Shown here: positions 15,235-24,257 of the stretch, piece by piece
Layout: the number at the start of each line of letters is the position of its first letter
Position numbering within the stretch: the stretch's first letter is position 1
Origin: Alteromonas_F sp964429915
GTDB taxonomy: Bacteria; Pseudomonadota; Gammaproteobacteria; Enterobacterales; Alteromonadaceae
Assembly (NCBI GenBank): GCA_964429915.1
Contig: CAYSDZ010000010.1
Coordinates: forward strand, 1 to 64,000
DNA: 64,000 bases
Direction: 5' to 3'
Position numbers and translations under genes: made by a program
The notes under the pieces: generated by a model
Databases searched by the model: none
What the model was told of the DNA's origin: nothing
The model's input: only the letters and a program-made list of their open reading frames with translations

Positions 15235-16503
15235 TTATATCAGAAGACTAAAGGGTTGAATGGTGACCACTGTATTTTCGCTCAAGCCTTCCGATTCTGC
15301 CGGTATCACTATATAGCAGTTTGCATGTGTGAGGCTTGTCATTACAGAAGAGCTTTGCTTGGGAAGCAAAGAAACCGATAACTCTCCAGCCTCGTTTTGA
15401 ATAAATCGGCCTCTTGCAAATTCAACGCGTCCAGCGCGCCGTTTGATTGACGTTGTTAAAGTAGCTTTTACATTCAATGGTTTTTGAATGACAAACTCAT
15501 TGTTGCTTGATTCACCGGCTAATTTATGAAGAAGCGGAACCACCAACTGTTCAAAGGTCACAAAAGCTGAGACTGGATTACCGGGCAGTCCGCAAAATAA
15601 ACACGCGCCAAATTGACCAAAAGCAAACGGTTTGCCTGGTTTAATTGCAATTTTCCACAAATGCAAATCACCTAGGCGCTGAAGTGCCGGTTTGACCCAA
15701 TCAGCGTCACCAACCGATACGCCACCACTTGAAATCACTAAATCATGAGAAGCAGCAAGGCTTGCAAAAGTTTGTGTAATGGTAGCTTGATCATCTTTGA
15801 GTATACCGGCATCTGTCACCTCGCAATGTAAGGCCTTTAACTTTGCTCGCAAGCCCACTCGGTGGCTTTCATAAATCTGTTTTTCATCGGGCGTATCTGT
15901 TACCGCTACGAGTTCATCACCTGTGGCAACGATGGCAACCTTAGGTGCGCGAAAAACACACATTTTGTGAATGCCAACTGAGCTAAGGAGCATTAAATCT
16001 TGTGCGCGTAAGCGATGTCCTTTTTCAAACAATCTTTGACTTTTTGCAATATCGCCTGCTTTAGGACGAATGTTGTCGCCTCGTGTAATGCGTCCTGATA
16101 TTTGAATCTTGCTACCTGTGCGTTCGACATTTTCCTGCATCACAACCGTATTCGCACCGGGAGGAATAGGAGCGCCTGTCATTATCCGCGCACATTCTTT
16201 GCCGTTTAGTGTTAGTTCACTCAATTCACCCGCTTTTATGGTTTGGGTTATGGTGAGTGTAAGATTTTCAGCGTGCTCATTTTCTAGATTAAGGGCATAT
16301 CCGTCCATGGCTGAATTGTTCCATGGTGGCACATCTAATGGAGAATAGAGCGACTCGGCCAATACATGCCCAAAGGCTTCATCAATAGATAAAATCTGTG
16401 TTTCATTAATACTTACAACATGAGATAAGACTTGATGTAGCGCTTCATCCAAGGTCAACCAAGCTGCCAAAATTTGTTCCTCACAAAAATAAGAGAGGCG
16501 CAT
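15235..16503 (-). CDS. moeA: Molybdopterin molybdenumtransferase MoeA
   Basis: MoeA inserts molybdate into adenylylated molybdopterin, the last step of molybdenum cofactor synthesis. PPWNNSAMDGYAL (about 61-73) is the family signature, with the MPT-binding VATGDELV and SSGGVSVGDADWV later and GLPGNPVSA near the molybdate site. The family normally begins just before LTLDEAL, whereas the ATG at 16503 adds about 15 residues. A TTG at 16470 has GAGGAA six bases upstream and is the likelier start. It lies 41 bases (or 74 from TTG) after the GH13_18 gene. No other Mo-cofactor gene is in the window. Confidence 0.93.
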   Translation of the reverse strand: MRLSYFCEEQILAAWLTLDEALHQVLSHVVSINETQILSIDEAFGHVLAESLYSPLDVPPWNNSAMDGYALNLENEHAENLTLTITQTIKAGELSELTLNGKECARIMTGAPIPPGANTVVMQENVERTGSKIQISGRITRGDNIRPKAGDIAKSQRLFEKGHRLRAQDLMLLSSVGIHKMCVFRAPKVAIVATGDELVAVTDTPDEKQIYESHRVGLRAKLKALHCEVTDAGILKDDQATITQTFASLAASHDLVISSGGVSVGDADWVKPALQRLGDLHLWKIAIKPGKPFAFGQFGACLFCGLPGNPVSAFVTFEQLVVPLLHKLAGESSNNEFVIQKPLNVKATLTTSIKRRAGRVEFARGRFIQNEAGELSVSLLPKQSSSVMTSLTHANCYIVIPAESEGLSENTVVTIQPFSLLI

Positions 16504-16544
16504 TATGCGCCACTATGTCCTTATGTGCCACTGTGAAACTGGGT

Positions 16545-18314
16545 TTATACAGTGGCGGTTATTTGGTTTCTATTACTCAGCCACACAGTTTGGTATGGTG
16601 CTAATGTTAGTGAGTTATTTTTAGTGTCAGCGGGCAGTTGAGTGATAAGATCGACCCACTCGTCAGTGACGATCAAATTTATATCCGTTAATGTAAGTTC
16701 GTAGGGTTGGTCAGAGACGTTGCTAATACAGAAAATACTCTGGTGTCGGTTCACGCTTTGACGCCAAAAACCAAATAAATGGTCGTCTAGCCTTAAGGTG
16801 AACTGGGTGGCGTTAGGATGGAATGCAGGTTGTGCTGTACGAACTCGAATAAGCTGCGTTAATCGGGTTAATACTTTGTGATGATGAGAGTGTGGTAAAT
16901 CCAACTGTTTCTCAAGTTCATCAAAGTCCCAACGCTTTCGATTGATAGAACGATTCTGCCCTGTATGTTCCACTCTTTCAAGGTCATTTGGAGTACCTAT
17001 AAGACTGTGAATGTAAATACCTGGAATGCCTTCTAAGCCAAGCATGATGGCATGAGCACAAATAAATCGGTCTATTTGATATTTATCTCTACCTTTTAAA
17101 GTACCAGCCATAGCGTCAAACAAAGCAATATTAAGTTCGTATGGTTTTTGAGTGCCAATATCCGATGTTCGCCAAGATACTTTCCCACCGAATGACATCA
17201 TGGTGTTGACCAATTGTGATAGCTCTGTATCGTTTAGTAAACCTTCAGCAGGGCGTAAACCAATCCCATCGTGCGATGCAATAAAGTTAAAATACGTTGT
17301 GCCATTTTGTGCAGGGGGCATGCTCATCATCCAAGCACTTAAGTGTTTACTGCTGCCGGTTACTAAACTATTCACCAAAAGGGGCGGCAGCGAAAAGTTG
17401 TATATAGCGTGCGCCTCATTCGCATTACCAAAGTAAGTCAGGTTCTCTCTGTTAGGAATATTGGTTTCGGTAATGATAATAACATCGGGATCAGCATGCT
17501 CAATCAGGGTTCGGAATAGACGTATGATCTCGTGTGTTTGCGGTAGATTGATACAATTTGTTCCAATTACTTTCCACAAAAAGGCGACCGCATCTAAACG
17601 AAACAGTTTAGCGCCATGATCTAAGTATTCACGGATAATAGACGTAAAGGTGATAAGTACATCAGGGTTTCTAAAATCAAAGTCGACTTGGTCGTGACTA
17701 AACGTGCACCAAACATGCTTAACGCCATCGGCGGTTTCAGTTTCTCGCAACAAAGGAGAGGTGCGGGGACGAGTGACATTACTGGTATCGTCTTCAGGCG
17801 ATGCAGTAAAGAAAAAGTCTTTACCGGTGCCTCTTTGCTTAATGAAGTTATCAAACCATACGCTACGAGATGAGCAATGATTGATAACTAAATCGAACAT
17901 CAACCCATAGTCTTCGGCTAGGTCTTCAATATCTTTCCAGTCACCTAGCGACTCATTGACTGAAGAATAATCGATGACTGAAAATCCATCATCAGAACTG
18001 TAAGGGTAAAAAGGAAGAATATGGATTTTGTTGATGGCGTTGATGCAATAGGTTTTTACAAACTTATGCAGCGTTTTTAAAGGCGGCAAACCGTCCTGCA
18101 TAACGCTATCACCATAAGTGATCATGACAACGTCTCTTTCATCCCAAAAGTTACTAAAGGGCGAGGGCACGTGAACATCTTCGTCGCTATAAAGTCTCAT
18201 CACCTTAAGAAGCTGATCGGCAAGTTCACTACTTTTCATGCCTAGTGCTACATCAGCATATGCCGTATCGATGTGATGTATTACTTTTTCTTTTAAAAAG
18301 GTGTATTTCGACAT
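16545..18314 (-). CDS. GH13_18 glycoside phosphorylase, probably glucosylglycerate phosphorylase
   Basis: A 589-residue alpha-amylase superfamily enzyme of the sucrose-phosphorylase branch. The nucleophile is D241 in FRLDAVAFLWK, the acid/base E283 in IITETNIPNRE, and the transition-state aspartate D349 in ASHDGIGLRP. GH13_18 members split sucrose, glucosylglycerol or glucosylglycerate with phosphate, giving glucose 1-phosphate. It starts 2 bases after the gene for glucosyl-3-phosphoglycerate synthase, behind a phosphatase and glycerate kinase, so glucosylglycerate is the best-supported substrate. Automatic annotation would probably say sucrose phosphorylase or alpha-amylase. The specificity call is inference; the phosphorylase subfamily is fairly secure. 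Confidence 0.82.
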   Translation of the reverse strand: MSKYTFLKEKVIHHIDTAYADVALGMKSSELADQLLKVMRLYSDEDVHVPSPFSNFWDERDVVMITYGDSVMQDGLPPLKTLHKFVKTYCINAINKIHILPFYPYSSDDGFSVIDYSSVNESLGDWKDIEDLAEDYGLMFDLVINHCSSRSVWFDNFIKQRGTGKDFFFTASPEDDTSNVTRPRTSPLLRETETADGVKHVWCTFSHDQVDFDFRNPDVLITFTSIIREYLDHGAKLFRLDAVAFLWKVIGTNCINLPQTHEIIRLFRTLIEHADPDVIIITETNIPNRENLTYFGNANEAHAIYNFSLPPLLVNSLVTGSSKHLSAWMMSMPPAQNGTTYFNFIASHDGIGLRPAEGLLNDTELSQLVNTMMSFGGKVSWRTSDIGTQKPYELNIALFDAMAGTLKGRDKYQIDRFICAHAIMLGLEGIPGIYIHSLIGTPNDLERVEHTGQNRSINRKRWDFDELEKQLDLPHSHHHKVLTRLTQLIRVRTAQPAFHPNATQFTLRLDDHLFGFWRQSVNRHQSIFCISNVSDQPYELTLTDINLIVTDEWVDLITQLPADTKNNSLTLAPYQTVWLSNRNQITATV

Positions 18315-18316
18315 TG

Positions 18317-19540
18317 TTACCCCATAAATTCTTTGGTGTCTAATTCAACGGCTTCTTTTATTCGTTCAAGCACATCTGGCATCGCGCTGGTTACCCTGTT
18401 CCAGCTTGGAATAAAGGGGGTTTCCATGGGGTTATCTAAAAAGCTTTGACCCGCTTTCATAATATTGCTTGCAAACATTTCTACCGCTTTCTCTTCGCTG
18501 TGTATGTCGAGCGATAAACCATTCATTACTGCATCGTTGTGATACGTTTCAATAAAATCTAGCGCAATTCTAAAATACGTCGCTTTTATTGTTCTAAATG
18601 TTTCGGTGTTAAACGTTGTGCCTTGTGTGGCTAGTTTTCGAATTAAGGCTTTTGAAATATCTATCGACATTTTCGATAAGCCCCCTTGATCGTTATTTAG
18701 CGATAAATCTTGATGCTTGTGATCATAGGTTTCTGCAATATCTGCTTGGCACAATCTATTGCTTGAATAGTTGCGATGCATTTCAGAAAGCACGCCAATT
18801 TCAAGCCCCCAGTCGCTGGGTATTCTTATATCGTTCAATACATCTCGCCTGAACGAAAATTCGCCTGCTAGCGGGTAACGGAAGCTATCCATAAATTCCA
18901 AATATTCGCTGTTGCCTACCGTTGCTTTCAAAGCGCGGATCAGTGGCGTTACAAGAAGACGAGAAACTCGACCGTTTATTTTTCCGCCAGCGACTCTTGC
19001 ATAAAACCCTTTACAAAATTCATAGTTAAATTGTGGGTGAGCAACCGGGTAAATAAGACGTGCTAGCAACTCTCTATCATAAGTTAGAATATCGCAATCG
19101 TGTAGTGCAACTGATTCACTGCGGTTGGAGGCTAAGACGTATCCCATGCAGTACCATACGTTTCTGCCTTTTCCTAGTTCTTTAGGAGCAAGCCCAAGGG
19201 CTTGAAGTTCTTTATCTATTGCTTGCAGCCTTGGCCCTTCATTCCATAATACGCGGTGATGTTGAGGCAGGCGAGAGAAAAAATCTAAAGCGTAGCGGTA
19301 CTGATCGTTGTCTGCTCTGTCTAAGCCAATCACGATTTGATTTAAATACGGAACGTGTTTCAAATGGTCTAATATATTGCTCAGTGCGGGCCCTTCTAAT
19401 TCTGAAAAAAGAGACGGGAGTATCAGTGACATAGGACGTTTTTGCGAAAAACGCAATAAATCAGCTTCAAGGGCCTCAAGCGAGCGATCTGCTAAGTTGT
19501 GTAAAGTCGTAACTAAGCCATTTTGATGAAAATCAGCCAT
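18317..19540 (-). CDS. gpgS: Glucosyl-3-phosphoglycerate synthase-like glycosyltransferase
   Basis: A 407-residue GT-A glycosyltransferase similar to the GT81 family, which joins NDP-glucose and 3-phosphoglycerate. MSLILPSLFSE near residue 37 starts the nucleotide-binding fold. GKGRNVWYCMGY (about 123-134) corresponds to the conserved GKG substrate loop, and HDCD (147-150) is the metal-binding DxD equivalent. The C-terminal part is all-helical, as in GpgS. The ATG has AGGA upstream. It lies between the phosphatase (9 bases) and the phosphorylase (2 bases). The mannosyl-transferring relative is an alternative, judged less likely given the GH13_18 neighbour. Confidence 0.82.
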   Translation of the reverse strand: MADFHQNGLVTTLHNLADRSLEALEADLLRFSQKRPMSLILPSLFSELEGPALSNILDHLKHVPYLNQIVIGLDRADNDQYRYALDFFSRLPQHHRVLWNEGPRLQAIDKELQALGLAPKELGKGRNVWYCMGYVLASNRSESVALHDCDILTYDRELLARLIYPVAHPQFNYEFCKGFYARVAGGKINGRVSRLLVTPLIRALKATVGNSEYLEFMDSFRYPLAGEFSFRRDVLNDIRIPSDWGLEIGVLSEMHRNYSSNRLCQADIAETYDHKHQDLSLNNDQGGLSKMSIDISKALIRKLATQGTTFNTETFRTIKATYFRIALDFIETYHNDAVMNGLSLDIHSEEKAVEMFASNIMKAGQSFLDNPMETPFIPSWNRVTSAMPDVLERIKEAVELDTKEFMG

Positions 19541-19549
19541 ATTGTTGTC

Positions 19550-20389
19550 CTAAGCGTAATGAGAAAAAAGTGCAGATAGTGTTTCGAACCAGCCTTCTGG
19601 GCCGAATTGAACACTGGTTATAATTTCCCCCTTAGCCGAAGGTAATTCGGGTGGCGGCTTGATGGGGGAGCGTATTCTTATACCAATATCAGCCTGTTCT
19701 AGCATGGCGATGTCATTCCCACTATCACCCAAAGCAATAGTTCGGGGCGGATGCGGAAGACTGAATTGAAACTGAACCAATTCGGAAAGCCAGTTCATAG
19801 CTTGACCTTTATTTACATTACCACACACATGAATAAAGCGGCCGCCTTCCAACACGTTGGCTCCGCGTTTTTTCAATGCATCAATGAAAACCTGCTTTTG
19901 TTGTTCGTTTCCTTTAAATAATATAGGCTCTCCAAATTGCCGCTTAGATGCAAGTAAGGCATCGTTTTCGGGCAAACCTGTGGCGTCCATTATTTCTTGA
20001 AGCGTCATTTGACTAAAGCTTTTATACTGGCCTTCAAATTGCTTTGCTGCACCGTCTATTAATTGTAACCAATGCGAACGCGGTGAAGTAAATGATTTGC
20101 ACCAATACCCATCTGTCCATAAAGCGCCTTGTGGCTTTTGGGGCAAAAAACCATGAGGTACGTAAACTGCGGCACCATTTTCAACAATAAAAGGGCCTGA
20201 GAGCGCATGTTTCTTGCGCAGTTCAACTAACTCAGCAAAGGTCTTACTGGTATTGGGTATAACGGGAATATTGTGTTTCGCAAGTTTAACAAGCATGGGT
20301 TTGGCAGCGTCGATACTGTATGTGTCGTGGTCTAAAAGCGTGCCGTCCATGTCAGTGAAAATTAAGGAATCTGGTGCAGATTTTATCAA
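19550..20389 (-). CDS. gpgP: HAD-IIB phosphatase, glucosyl/mannosyl-3-phosphoglycerate phosphatase family
   Basis: A 279-residue HAD phosphatase of the cofactor-type IIB class, similar to mannosyl-3-phosphoglycerate phosphatase. The catalytic aspartates are in FTDMDGTLLD (11-20), and the metal-binding motif IV is ALGDSGNDIAML near 229-240. It would remove phosphate from glucosyl-3-phosphoglycerate, giving glucosylglycerate. The apparent start is TTG at 20389, overlapping the TGA of the kinase gene; this coupling fits translation as one operon. E. coli YedP is a named relative. Confidence 0.83.
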   Translation of the reverse strand: MIKSAPDSLIFTDMDGTLLDHDTYSIDAAKPMLVKLAKHNIPVIPNTSKTFAELVELRKKHALSGPFIVENGAAVYVPHGFLPQKPQGALWTDGYWCKSFTSPRSHWLQLIDGAAKQFEGQYKSFSQMTLQEIMDATGLPENDALLASKRQFGEPILFKGNEQQKQVFIDALKKRGANVLEGGRFIHVCGNVNKGQAMNWLSELVQFQFSLPHPPRTIALGDSGNDIAMLEQADIGIRIRSPIKPPPELPSAKGEIITSVQFGPEGWFETLSALFSHYA

Positions 20390-21282
20390 GAAAAAGCCCC
20401 GTTTTTTTGTTTACAATGAGTAATAGTTCTACTTTTGTCAAGTTCGAATACCCAATTACAGCGGTTAGGCATAACGTTTAGCGCATGCTCAGTAAGTCGC
20501 TGAAAATAGCTGATAAAGTGTCGTACTTGATCGGGTGTCATTATGTTCTTAGGTGGGTCGTCAGAAAACTTCGCTCTGAGCTTCGCTTCCTGTTCTTCAC
20601 GCCACTCTGCCACTTGTTCGAAAGACGGTGCTTTTAATAAAACCCATTCATCAACTAATCCGTAAAGCGGTTGATATTCGCTAAGCAGTTGACTATTAAC
20701 ATACCTTCGCCACTCACCATTAGGATCGTCTTCAGCCTCTAGTGTATTGACAGGCTCAACCAATTCGATGTCGTTCTGTGCAGGTAAGCCCCAACACCAG
20801 CCTTCTAAAATCAGTACATCGATAGGCATGCCGTAAACCGGCCACTCTTTTCGAGGATGAGGATCATCGGTAGATTTATCAAATCGAGGCACTGTAAGTG
20901 GCGACAAGGTATTGGCTTGGTTAACGTGCAATAACACGTGTTCGAGTAACTCAGTGTCATGTGTGCCCGGCACACCACGGGTTTGTAACATGGGATGCAC
21001 TTTTTTTGCTAGTGCAACTCGTTTATTTCGACTTAAATAAAAGTCGTCTAGCGAGCATACAATAACATTTAAATTTGCTTCCGCTTTTAATTGGTGAGCC
21101 AAATAATCGGCAAGTGTCGACTTGCCAGATCCTTGGCAACCTTGTATCCCTAATGTAAACGGGCCTGAGGCACTTTTTTGGTGCGAAACAACCATGTTTA
21201 CAATAGGTGTGAACCATTTTTGTGCGGATTCTTTATAGCTATCTGGAAGTTTATGCGCCTTAAGGAACGCGTCTAACGACAT
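20386..21282 (-). CDS. D-glycerate 3-kinase-like P-loop kinase
   Basis: A 298-residue kinase of the plant GLYK type. The Walker A motif GIQGCQGSGKST is at 45-56, SLDDFYLS near 96 and the lid-like VPRFDKSTDDPHP near 163 match the family that phosphorylates D-glycerate to 3-phosphoglycerate. RVPGTHDTELL-like residues near 128-138 are also typical. It is the first gene of the minus-strand operon, behind a candidate promoter with a tandem repeat, and overlaps gpgP by 4 bases. In the proposed cycle it recovers the glycerate released by the phosphorylase. E. coli YggC-type annotation is likely in databases. Confidence 0.82.
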   Translation of the reverse strand: MSLDAFLKAHKLPDSYKESAQKWFTPIVNMVVSHQKSASGPFTLGIQGCQGSGKSTLADYLAHQLKAEANLNVIVCSLDDFYLSRNKRVALAKKVHPMLQTRGVPGTHDTELLEHVLLHVNQANTLSPLTVPRFDKSTDDPHPRKEWPVYGMPIDVLILEGWCWGLPAQNDIELVEPVNTLEAEDDPNGEWRRYVNSQLLSEYQPLYGLVDEWVLLKAPSFEQVAEWREEQEAKLRAKFSDDPPKNIMTPDQVRHFISYFQRLTEHALNVMPNRCNWVFELDKSRTITHCKQKNGAFS

Positions 21283-21315
21283 GTGTACACCCTAAACCTT
21301 ATGTCTTTGATCGTT

Positions 21316-21343
21316 AATTCAACAAATATAATTCAACAAATAT
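21316..21343 (+). repeat. Tandem perfect 14-bp direct repeat
   Basis: Two adjacent identical copies of AATTCAACAAATAT in the 89-base gap before the glycerate kinase operon. The repeat covers the spacer and -10 region of the candidate promoter there, so it could be an operator. Confidence 0.75.
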
Positions 21344-21351
21344 CATGCCAA
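21325..21351 (-). promoter_or_regulatory. Candidate promoter of the glucosylglycerate operon
   Basis: On the minus strand, TTGGCA (-35, five of six consensus bases) at 21346-21351 is followed after 15 bases by TATATT at 21325-21330, or after 17 bases by the weaker TATTTG. It is the only gap ahead of the kinase-gpgP-gpgS-phosphorylase genes. Confidence 0.45.
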
Positions 21352-21371
21352 TACCTAAAATACTAAAATCG

Positions 21372-22343
21372 TTATTTTTTGTTAGCAATAATTACGGCGC
21401 GCTTTGGTGCAGGGTAACCCTCAATGGTCTTAGTGTGGTCATCAGGGTCGAGAAAATCAACCAAGGATTGTGTTTGCATCCAATCGGTCGTTCGCTGTTC
21501 ATCTAAAGATGTCGGTGTAACATCGACACAACGACAATCAATAAAGCCAATACGTTCTAGCCAAGAAATCAGCGCCTTTACACTGGGTAAAAACCAGACA
21601 TTACGCATTTGAGCATAGCGTTCTGGTGCTAAAAGTACGGTGTTTTCGTCACCGTCTACTACAATGGTTTCAAGTACCAACTCTCCGCCGCGCTTAAGTT
21701 GTTGGTGTAATTGGGTTAAAAAGGTAAGCGCATCTTTGCGATGATAGAGCACCCCCATAGAAAACACAGTGTCGAAAGCATTAAGAGGCGCCATTGCTTC
21801 AATGCCGATAGGTAAAAAATGCACCGGTTTTTCAGGTATGAAATGTTTTATTGCGTGAAATTGAATAAGAAACAGTTGAGTTGGGTCGATACCAAACACG
21901 CGTTTTGCACCCGCACCTAGCATTCGCCATAAATGGTACCCACTGCCACATCCTACATCGAGTACTGTTTTTCCACTTAAATCACTGATATGTTTGCTTA
22001 ATCGGTCCCATTTCCAATCGGAACGCCACTCGGTGTCAATATGAATACCATGAATTGAAAAGGGGCCTTTTCGCCAAGGCATAAATTGTTTTAACAAGCC
22101 CTCTATCTGCTTTTGGGTGTAGGGTTCAATATCAGTCGCCTTACCAATAGTAACGGACTGTTCAAGATCGATTGATGAAGGCAACGTAATAGGTAATTTT
22201 GTCAATAGCTTCCGCCATTTACCAAACTCCCCGTGACGATGAAGCCTTTGCCACTCGTCTAGCTGCTTGGGAAGGGTGCACAACCACGGCGCTAAGTCAG
22301 TACCAATTAAATCTCGGTAGCAGTCGCTTTGCCAATTTTTCAT
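21372..22343 (-). CDS. cmoB: tRNA U34 carboxymethyltransferase CmoB
   Basis: A 323-residue SAM-fold enzyme that moves the carboxymethyl group of carboxy-SAM to 5-hydroxyuridine at tRNA position 34, giving cmo5U. The Rossmann motif GKTVLDVGCGSGYHLWRMLG lies near 122-141, and FSMGVLYHRKDALTFL is typical. The N-terminal helical region (KLPITLPSSIDL) is the CmoB-specific part. Its ATG overlaps the cmoA stop by one base (TAATG), so the two are translationally coupled. Confidence 0.95.
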   Translation of the reverse strand: MKNWQSDCYRDLIGTDLAPWLCTLPKQLDEWQRLHRHGEFGKWRKLLTKLPITLPSSIDLEQSVTIGKATDIEPYTQKQIEGLLKQFMPWRKGPFSIHGIHIDTEWRSDWKWDRLSKHISDLSGKTVLDVGCGSGYHLWRMLGAGAKRVFGIDPTQLFLIQFHAIKHFIPEKPVHFLPIGIEAMAPLNAFDTVFSMGVLYHRKDALTFLTQLHQQLKRGGELVLETIVVDGDENTVLLAPERYAQMRNVWFLPSVKALISWLERIGFIDCRCVDVTPTSLDEQRTTDWMQTQSLVDFLDPDDHTKTIEGYPAPKRAVIIANKK

Positions 22344-23068
22344 TATTTTACAGCCAACATAGAAATAAAATTATAGTGTTGAAACCAAACTGTCACATGA
22401 CTAAATCCGGCTTGAATAAGGCGCTCTTTGTGCAGATCTATGGTATCTGTTAACATTACATTTTCTAACGCTGCACGTTTTTGAGCAATTTCTAATTCGC
22501 TATATCCATTATCTTTTTTATAGGCGTGATGTAGGTCGATTAATAGAGCATTAGATAATTCACAGTCTTGCCTAATTTTTTCAGATAACAGTAGCGCCCC
22601 TTTGGGGTTAATTCCACATGCTATTTTATTTAGAAGTGTTTGACGACGTTCGCGCGGAATAAACTGTAATACAAAATTCATACATACCAACGAGGCATTG
22701 TCGATATGGCTTTGGTGTGCATCTTCACATTTTACTTCGATGGCATTTGGCAGAGCGTATTGAGAGACAAGACGTCGACATCGTTCGACCATAGCTTGTG
22801 CGCTGTCTATTGCGACGATACTGCAATGTTCAGGAGGTAATGCTCTGCTTATTGAAAGACTGGTTGCACCGAGAGAGCACCCAATATCAAATACCTTTGT
22901 ATCGGCTTGAACGAATTTTTGAGCGATGCGTCCTGCTGCTTGAATGATATCAGCATAACCAGGTACAGAGCGATTGATCATGTCGGGAAACACATCAACC
23001 ACTGCTTCATCAAATACAAAGTCTTTGATCTTTCCCTGTGTGTTATAAAGGGTGTCTTTTTTACTCAA
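22343..23068 (-). CDS. cmoA: Carboxy-S-adenosyl-L-methionine synthase CmoA
   Basis: A 241-residue SAM-dependent enzyme that makes carboxy-SAM from SAM and prephenate for CmoB. VFDEAVVDVFPDMINRSVPG near 18-37 is the family signature, DIGCSLGATSLSI (about 61-73) the SAM-binding loop, and NFVLQFIPRERR a conserved later motif. The start seems to be TTG at 23068, as no ATG lies near the family N-terminus. It is divergent from add across 142 AT-rich bases. Confidence 0.95.
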   Translation of the reverse strand: MSKKDTLYNTQGKIKDFVFDEAVVDVFPDMINRSVPGYADIIQAAGRIAQKFVQADTKVFDIGCSLGATSLSISRALPPEHCSIVAIDSAQAMVERCRRLVSQYALPNAIEVKCEDAHQSHIDNASLVCMNFVLQFIPRERRQTLLNKIACGINPKGALLLSEKIRQDCELSNALLIDLHHAYKKDNGYSELEIAQKRAALENVMLTDTIDLHKERLIQAGFSHVTVWFQHYNFISMLAVK

Positions 23069-23210
23069 ATGTCGCTCAAGAGATTTGTTATTATTACTGT
23101 AAGTTTACCGTTTTAAAGCGATTTTTTCTGCATGTAAAATAAAATAATTTTTTGTTTTTGCGTTTGAATTTATAAATTGGCTACTTCATTTTCTTCAATA
23201 AGGCACGAGC

Positions 23211-24224
23211 ATGCTGAACCAACAACTTCCCATCGTCGAACTCCACAGACATTTAGATGGCAACATTAGACCTAGTACAATTTGGTCATTAGTACAAAAA
23301 AATAAGCTTTCGCTTGAGGTAAGCAGCGAGCAAGACGTCGCGTCTCTGGTTCAAATAAACGATAAGACAAGTGATCTTTTAGCGTTTTTAGCTAAATTAG
23401 ACATAGGAGTTAGCGTACTTGCCAGTGAAGAAGACTGCTTTCGCATTGCTTATGAAAATGTGGAGGATGCAGCAAATTCCTGTCTAGATTACGTTGAACT
23501 GCGTTTTTCACCCTTTTACATGTCAAAAGCTTTCAGTTTATCGATGGATGCTGTCATTGAAGCGGTTTGTTCAGGTATTAAGCAGGGAATGAGAGATTTT
23601 CCAGTCAAGTGCCAGTTAATCGGGATATTGAGTCGTACATTTGGAGTAGATACATGCGCAGACGAATTAAATGCTTTGCTCAACCACAAAAATCAGCTTT
23701 GTGGATTAGATTTAGCAGGCGATGAATTAAATTTTCCTGCTGAACTATTTAAAACCCACTTTACAAAAGCACGGGATGCCGGTTTGAACATTACTGTGCA
23801 TGCAGGAGAAGCAGACGGCCCTCACAGTATTTGGAATGCAATCCGTGTATTGGGTGCGCAACGAATTGGTCATGGAGTGGCTGCAATAAAAGATAGCCAA
23901 CTAATGAATTATTTGGCATCAAATGAAATCGGAATTGAGACTTGCCTTACCTCGAATTACCACACGGCAACGGTGAGCGATATTCATTGTCATCCATTAA
24001 AGCAATTTGTTGAGCGTGGTATCCAAGTTACATTGAGCACTGACGACCCCGGCGTTTCTGCTATTGACCTCAACCATGAATACAAGCTCGCCAAAAATAT
24101 AATCGGCTTATCACAGAGCCAATTAGATGCTATTCAACGAAATGGAGTGAAGCAGGCTTTCCTTACTCCACTGGAAAAAGAAGCACTGTTTAACTCAGCC
24201 AAACAGCGCAGTAAGGTACTTTAG
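23211..24224 (+). CDS. add: Adenosine deaminase
   Basis: A 337-residue zinc amidohydrolase converting adenosine to inosine in purine salvage. Zinc ligands H12 and H14 sit in ELHRHLDG; the third histidine and catalytic glutamate are in TVHAGEADGP, and LSTDDPGV carries the conserved aspartate pair. The length matches E. coli Add (333). AMKQ-type adenine deaminase is less likely because the N-terminal motif and spacing follow Add. It is transcribed alone; a short 6-bp stem after the stop has no T-run. Confidence 0.93.
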   Translation: MLNQQLPIVELHRHLDGNIRPSTIWSLVQKNKLSLEVSSEQDVASLVQINDKTSDLLAFLAKLDIGVSVLASEEDCFRIAYENVEDAANSCLDYVELRFSPFYMSKAFSLSMDAVIEAVCSGIKQGMRDFPVKCQLIGILSRTFGVDTCADELNALLNHKNQLCGLDLAGDELNFPAELFKTHFTKARDAGLNITVHAGEADGPHSIWNAIRVLGAQRIGHGVAAIKDSQLMNYLASNEIGIETCLTSNYHTATVSDIHCHPLKQFVERGIQVTLSTDDPGVSAIDLNHEYKLAKNIIGLSQSQLDAIQRNGVKQAFLTPLEKEALFNSAKQRSKVL

Positions 24225-24257
24225 TCGCTTTCTATGAAAAGCGGGGGATCGAGCGTT

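Noticed and set aside
16545..18314. Simple sucrose phosphorylase or alpha-amylase label
   Set aside because: The catalytic subfamily fits phosphorylases, but the gene sits with gpgS, gpgP and glycerate kinase and no sucrose gene, so glucosylglycerate is favoured.
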